NCBI GenBank assembly: GCA_018971605.1
Contig: JAGXAL010000006.1
Location: forward strand, 1 to 38,095
Length of the DNA: 38,095 bases
From: Natronospirales bacterium
GTDB taxonomy: Bacteria > Pseudomonadota > Gammaproteobacteria > Natronospirales > REEB76
Direction of reading: 5' to 3'
The position numbers were made by a program, and so were the translations under genes. The notes under the pieces were generated by a model. The model was given only the letters and a program-made list of their open reading frames with translations, searched no databases and was not told where the DNA came from. Shown in pieces: positions 33,669-38,095 of this stretch. Every line of letters starts with the position of its first letter. Position 1 is the first letter of the stretch.

Positions 33669-35027
33669 ATGATGATGCCCACCCGTCCCGTTCATGATAC
33701 ACCGGCGGCCGCGCAAGCCGCGCTCGAAAACCTGGTGCGCGAGGTGTTGCAACAGGCGCGCAAGCTCGGTGCCAGCCAGGCGGAAGCCTCTGTGAGCGTG
33801 GAATCCGGATTGACGCTCACGGTGCGCCTCGGTGAAGTCGAGACGCTCGAATACCAGCAGGATCGCGGCCTCGGCATCACGGTTTACTTCGGCAAGCGCA
33901 AGGGCTCGGCGAGCAGCGCGGATCTGTCGCCGGCGGCGGTCAGCGAAACCGTGCGGGCCGCGGTGAGCATCGCGCGCCATACCGCCGAGGATGAGTGCGC
34001 CGGTCTCGCCGATGCCGAACTCATGGCGCGCGATCTCCCGGACCTGGACCTGGATTATCCCTGGGAGCTTGCGCCGGATGCCGCCATCGAAATCGCGCGT
34101 GCCTGTGAGGACGCCGCGCGTGCTCACGATAAACGCATTGAAAATTCCGAAGGCGCCACAGTCACCACGCATCGCGGCCGGCGGGTGTACGCCAACAGCC
34201 ACGGATTTGTCGGCGGCTATGCCAGCACCGCCCACAGCCTCACTTGCTCGGTCATCGGCAAGCTGGGCGACAGCATGCAGCGGGATTACTGGTACAGCAC
34301 CGCGCGCGATGCCGCGGAGCTGGAATCGCCCGAAGCCGTCGGCCGCAAGGCTGCGGAACGCACCGTGGCGCGGCTCGGTGCGCGCAAGCTCGGCACGCGT
34401 CAGGCGCCGGTGTTGTTCACGCCGGAAGTGGCGCGCGGAATCCTGGGTCATTTTCTTGGTGCCATGCGCGGCGGCGCGCAGTACCGCGAGTCTTCGTTTC
34501 TGTTGCACGCGGCCGGCGAAAAGATTTTCCCGGACTTCCTGCAGCTCTCCGAGCGGCCGCAGCTCAGGAAAGCCATGGCCAGTGCTGCCTTTGACAACGA
34601 AGGCGTGGCCACCTGCGATGCCGAAATCGTGGACCGGGGTGTGGCCACCATGTATCTGCTCGACAGTTACGCGGCGCGCAAGCTGAAACTCAAGAGCAAT
34701 GGCCACGCGGGCGGCGTGCGCAACCTGATCGTCAAGCCGGGCGAGCTGGATTACGCCGGACTGCTCAAACACATGGGCAGCGGCTTGGTGGTGACCGAGC
34801 TCATGGGCCAGGGCGTGAACGGCGTCACCGGCGACTATTCGCGCGGCGCCGCGGGCTTCTGGGTGGAGCGCGGCGAGGTCGCCTATCCGGTCGAGGAAAT
34901 CACCATTGCCGGCAATCTCAGGGACATGTATCGCAATGTCATTGCCATCGGAAATGACGTGGACTTGCGCGGCAGCCTCCGCACCGGCTCGATCCTCATT
35001 GCCGAAATGACGGTTGCGGGGGAATGA
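33669..35027 (+). CDS. pmbA: Metalloprotease subunit PmbA (TldE)
   Basis: 'ARKLGASQAEASVSVESGLTLTVRLGEVETLEYQQDRGLGITVYFGKRKGSASSADLS', 'DSYAARKLKLKSNGHAGGVRNLIV', 'GQGVNGVTGDYSRGAAGFWVERGEVAYPVEEITIAGNL'. Confidence 0.97.
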   Translation: MMMPTRPVHDTPAAAQAALENLVREVLQQARKLGASQAEASVSVESGLTLTVRLGEVETLEYQQDRGLGITVYFGKRKGSASSADLSPAAVSETVRAAVSIARHTAEDECAGLADAELMARDLPDLDLDYPWELAPDAAIEIARACEDAARAHDKRIENSEGATVTTHRGRRVYANSHGFVGGYASTAHSLTCSVIGKLGDSMQRDYWYSTARDAAELESPEAVGRKAAERTVARLGARKLGTRQAPVLFTPEVARGILGHFLGAMRGGAQYRESSFLLHAAGEKIFPDFLQLSERPQLRKAMASAAFDNEGVATCDAEIVDRGVATMYLLDSYAARKLKLKSNGHAGGVRNLIVKPGELDYAGLLKHMGSGLVVTELMGQGVNGVTGDYSRGAAGFWVERGEVAYPVEEITIAGNLRDMYRNVIAIGNDVDLRGSLRTGSILIAEMTVAGE

Positions 35028-35065
35028 GGCTTGCCACAAACTTGCCGCAAGCAAAGTTCCCCAAT

Positions 35066-35095
35066 TTGACGCGCAATTGTTCTAGGATGCGTAAT
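35066..35095 (+). promoter_or_regulatory. Possible sigma70-like promoter upstream of the first asparaginase gene
   Basis: TTGACG (35066-35071), 18-nt spacer, CGTAAT (35090-35095), ~26 bp before the ATG at 35122. Confidence 0.35.
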
Positions 35096-35121
35096 TCCCG
35101 GATGCCGTAAGGAGAGCAGCC

Positions 35122-36168
35122 ATGCATAAGTGGGTTTACTGGCTGGCCTGGTCGATCGTCCCGATTGTGCCGGCAACCGGCTGGGCAGCCGGCACTCCTG
35201 CCGCTGCCAGCCGCCAACCCATCGCCATCGTGATCCACGGTGGCGCCGGCACCCTCAGTCCCAAGGACATGACGCCGGGGCTCGAGATGGAATACCGCTT
35301 CGTGCTGCGCAAGTCGCTGGACGCCGGTTACGGCATCCTCAAGAAGGGCGGCACGAGCCTCAATGCGGTGCAGGCGGCCATCGAGGTGATGGAGGATTCG
35401 CCGCTGTTCAACGCCGGCCGGGGCTCGGTATTCACCCACGACGGCAAGAACGAAATGGACGCCGCCATCATGGACGGCAGCAACCTCGAGGCCGGGGCGG
35501 TGGCGGACGTGCAGCACATCAAGAATCCCATCGCGCTCGCGCGCCTGGTGATGGAGAAAACATCGCACGTACTGCTAGTCGGGGACGGCGCAGAAAAATT
35601 CGCACTGAGCCAGGGTATGCCGTTGATGCCCGCGAGTTATTTCTACACCAAGCAGCGCTGGGAGGAGTTGCAGCGTGCGCTCAAAAAAGAGGGTAACCAG
35701 GCCGCGGCGGTTCGCGAGCAGTACCCTGGCACGCAAGCCCATGGCTTCGGCACCGTCGGTGCAGTCGCGCTGGATCGCTACGGCAACATCGCGGCCGGTA
35801 CTTCCACCGGTGGCCTCACCAACAAACTGGATGGGCGCGTGGGCGATTCGCCCATCGTCGGCGACGGCACTTACGCGAACAATCTGACCTGCGGCGAGTC
35901 CGGCACCGGTATCGGCGAGTATTTCATGCGCCTGAATCTCGCCAAGGACGTGTCCGATCTGATGGAGTACAAGGGCTGGCCGCTCAAGAAGGCCGTGGAT
36001 TACGAAATCTACGACAAGCTGGTGAAATTCGGCGGCAAGAACAGCGGTGGTCTGATAGCGCTGGATCGCAAGGGCGACATCGTGACCGCCTTCAACACCA
36101 GCGGCATGTACCGCGGTTGGGTGGACACGCGCGGGCATGTGTTCGTGAAGATTTTCAAGGGCGAGTGA
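35122..36168 (+). CDS. Isoaspartyl peptidase/L-asparaginase (Ntn-hydrolase) with signal peptide
   Basis: N-terminal signal peptide ending near 'GWAAGTPAAA'; 'IVIHGGAGTL', 'MEDSPLFNAGRGSVFTHDGKNEMDAAIMDG', predicted autocleavage site 'GFGTVGAVALDRYGNIAAGTSTGGLTNKLDGRVGDSPIVGDGTYA'. Confidence 0.95.
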   Translation: MHKWVYWLAWSIVPIVPATGWAAGTPAAASRQPIAIVIHGGAGTLSPKDMTPGLEMEYRFVLRKSLDAGYGILKKGGTSLNAVQAAIEVMEDSPLFNAGRGSVFTHDGKNEMDAAIMDGSNLEAGAVADVQHIKNPIALARLVMEKTSHVLLVGDGAEKFALSQGMPLMPASYFYTKQRWEELQRALKKEGNQAAAVREQYPGTQAHGFGTVGAVALDRYGNIAAGTSTGGLTNKLDGRVGDSPIVGDGTYANNLTCGESGTGIGEYFMRLNLAKDVSDLMEYKGWPLKKAVDYEIYDKLVKFGGKNSGGLIALDRKGDIVTAFNTSGMYRGWVDTRGHVFVKIFKGE

Positions 36169-36196
36169 AGCTCGTTATTTTCAAGGCATCTCAAAA

Positions 36197-36389
36197 CCCC
36201 CTCTCCCTCCGGGACAGGAGCAGGGGAGAGGGCACGGCGAAACTGTTAACGTTGTGACGTAATTTCACCCTCACCCGGTGCTTCGCGCCTTTCAGGCTCC
36301 ACATTCCTGTTACGCCTGAAAGTCCAGGGTTGCCATCCATGGGCAACTCGTTCGCCGCATTGCGGCTCACCCTCTCCCGAAGGGAGAGG
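36197..36389. repeat. Multi-hairpin intergenic element (CCCTCTCCC-type inverted repeats)
   Basis: CCCTCTCCC(36199-36207)/GGGAGAGGG(36224-36232); CTTTCAGGC(36289-36297)/GCCTGAAAG(36314-36322); GTTGCC(36329-36334)/GGCAAC(36342-36347); CCTCTCCC(36371-36378)/GGGAGAGG(36382-36389). Confidence 0.7.
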
Positions 36390-36412
36390 ATTCGTTACTT
36401 GCCGAGGTTAAC

Positions 36413-37261
36413 ATGGGTTTCTCGATCATCGTTCACGGCGGTGCCGGCAAGATCGAAGCGGCGAGTGCGCCATCGCGCATCGCCGGTTGCCGCGCGGCGG
36501 CCGAAACCGGCTATGCGGTTCTGGAACGGAACGGCAGTGCGCTGGATGCGGTGCAAGCGGCGGTGGTCGCGTTGGAAAACAATCCGTTGTTCAATGCCGG
36601 CACCGGCTCGACGCTCAACCGCGAAGGCAAAGTCGAAAACGACGCCGCCATCATGGACGGCGCCACGCTCCGGGCCGGCGCGGTGGCCGCCGTCAGCGGC
36701 GTGCGCAATCCGGTTAAGCTGGCACGCAAGATCATGGAAGCCGGCCCGCACATCCTGCTCGCAGGCGAGGGCGCCCATGGATTCGCGCGTGAGCACGACG
36801 TCGAGCTCTGTGATCCCGCTGAACTGGTCGTGGCGGCGCAGCGCGCGCATTGGGAAAAAGAACACGGCACGGTAGGCGCAGCAGCCCTGGACGCACACGG
36901 GCACCTGGCCGCGGCGACTTCCACTGGCGGGGTATTCGATAAACTCCCCGGGCGCGTGGGCGACACACCGTTGCTTGGCTGCGGCACTTATGCGAACGAA
37001 TACGCCGCTGTGTCCTGCACGGGTCTGGGCGAGGACATCATGCGTGTCACACTGGCGCGGCATGCGGCCTACCTTGTAGAGCAGGGCGCCGAGGCTTCGA
37101 GTGCTGCACGAGAGGCGATTGCGTATTGCTCAGGTAAAACCCGAGGCGAAGCCGGTCTTATTCTGGTGGACCGCGACGGGGGCCTCGGATTCGCGCGTAA
37201 TTCCGTCAACATGCCGGTCTGCGCCATGGCCGATGACGCCCGCGTTGTCCTGGAAATCTGA
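36413..37261 (+). CDS. Isoaspartyl peptidase/L-asparaginase (Ntn-hydrolase), no evident signal peptide
   Basis: 'MGFSIIVHGGAGKIEAA', 'LENNPLFNAGTGSTLNREGKVENDAAIMDGATLRAGAVAAV', autocleavage 'EHGTVGAAALDAHGHLAAATSTGGVFDKLPGRVGDTPLLGCGTYA'. Confidence 0.94.
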   Translation: MGFSIIVHGGAGKIEAASAPSRIAGCRAAAETGYAVLERNGSALDAVQAAVVALENNPLFNAGTGSTLNREGKVENDAAIMDGATLRAGAVAAVSGVRNPVKLARKIMEAGPHILLAGEGAHGFAREHDVELCDPAELVVAAQRAHWEKEHGTVGAAALDAHGHLAAATSTGGVFDKLPGRVGDTPLLGCGTYANEYAAVSCTGLGEDIMRVTLARHAAYLVEQGAEASSAAREAIAYCSGKTRGEAGLILVDRDGGLGFARNSVNMPVCAMADDARVVLEI

Positions 37262-37372
37262 CGAACGACGCTGTCAACATAAAACCATTCCAGCGCTTTT
37301 CCTGGATTTTGCTGCAAGCGGTGCCCGGTATTCGGTTACACTTTTCACTCGTCAACCAATCACCATCCACTT

Positions 37373-38095
37373 ATGCAACTCCTGCAGCTGTTGAATGCGA
37401 TCACCGGCGGCGTGTTGGCCGGCCTGCTGTGCTGGCTGTTGCTGAGCACGCTGACATGGATCGCGCCGCTGTTGCGCATGCGGCGCGTGTTCAGCGACTT
37501 GGTGCTGAACGCGGCCGGCGAGATGTCACGCAAGAACCTGCGGCGTGCCGGGCGCGGCATGCTACTGCTCGGCGCCGCTGCGTGCGCGGCCGTGGGTGGC
37601 TGCGTCGCGCTGCTGCTGCTCTCCGCACCGCGCTTTGCCGGCGTGCTGATGTGGGTCATTTTCCTCATTGCCTGCGCGCTGATCGTCGTGTGGGCGGTGT
37701 TCGTGGTGCGCGGCGTCGCGCGCTGGAGCGCCTGCCGCTTTGCGGCGCGTGCCGACGCGGCCCTGGGCGCGGCTCTCAGTCGGCTCGCCCTGCAGGGGCA
37801 TCGTGCATTCAATGATGTGATGCTCAGCCAAGAAAGCTTCGAACACGTGGTGGTCGGACCGCGCGGCCTGTTCGTGATCCGCACGGTGGCGCGCAGACCG
37901 CCGCGACGCCTGAATAGCGCGCGCCTGAACAGCGGCGTCCTGGAATTCCAGGACGGCAGGCGGCTGACCGAACCGGTCGCCGAAGTCCAGCAGGCGGCGC
38001 GCCTGCTGTCGGAGCTCGCCAGCCGTCAGCTGGGCCATCCGCTGCGGGCGCAGCCGGTGCTGGCGGTGCCCGGCTGGGAAGTGGCTGCGGATCAG
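37373..38095 (+). CDS. Membrane protein with NERD-like C-terminal region (3' end outside window)
   Basis: My translation from ATG 37373: MQLLQLLNAITGGVLAGLLCWLLLSTLTWIAPLLRMRRVF..., TM helices, then 'FNDVMLSQESFEHVVVGPRGLFVIRTVARRPPRRL...'; frame open to the right edge, so absent from the closed-ORF track. Confidence 0.6.
   Translation, partial: MQLLQLLNAITGGVLAGLLCWLLLSTLTWIAPLLRMRRVFSDLVLNAAGEMSRKNLRRAGRGMLLLGAAACAAVGGCVALLLLSAPRFAGVLMWVIFLIACALIVVWAVFVVRGVARWSACRFAARADAALGAALSRLALQGHRAFNDVMLSQESFEHVVVGPRGLFVIRTVARRPPRRLNSARLNSGVLEFQDGRRLTEPVAEVQQAARLLSELASRQLGHPLRAQPVLAVPGWEVAADQ

Noticed and set aside
33105-35054. 649-aa minus-strand ORF opposite pmbA
   Set aside because: Antisense to pmbA and overlapping yjgA; no domain recognisable; shadow ORF.
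36197-36389. CRISPR-like array
   Set aside because: Inverted repeats of different sequence with no regular direct repeat/spacer pattern; better described as a hairpin/REP-like element.

Overview
GC-rich window that reads as a gammaproteobacterial chromosome segment (lineage inferred from gene content and order only). It starts at the 3' end of an exopolysaccharide/O-antigen type cluster: asparagine synthase C-terminus, two family-4-like glycosyltransferases and a polyprenyl-phosphate sugar transferase. Long housekeeping runs follow: miaB-phoH-like-ybeY-[AbrB/PIN toxin-antitoxin]-corC-lnt-[O-antigen ligase with inserted domain]-leuS-lptE-holA-nadD-rsfS-rlmH, then an antisense lipoprotein gene, then maf-rng-yhdP-[small secreted protein]-nit-tldD. 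After these come a secreted S53 (sedolisin/kumamolisin-like) peptidase, purK/purE and yjgA on the minus strand, pmbA (tldE) on the plus strand, two tandem isoaspartyl peptidase/L-asparaginase genes, and a membrane protein with a NERD-like region cut by the right edge. No rRNA, tRNA, CRISPR array or transposase was recognised. I see no clear multi-gene novel system. The best candidates for under-described biology are: (1) a ~165-aa Cys-containing insertion in the WaaL-type ligase; (2) a lipoprotein joining a dimethylformamidase-large-subunit-like domain to three discoidin-like repeats, placed antisense between rlmH and maf; (3) an AbrB/PIN toxin-antitoxin pair with a strong operator-like palindrome inside the ybeY-corC operon; (4) a two-copy asparaginase locus separated by a multi-hairpin element.
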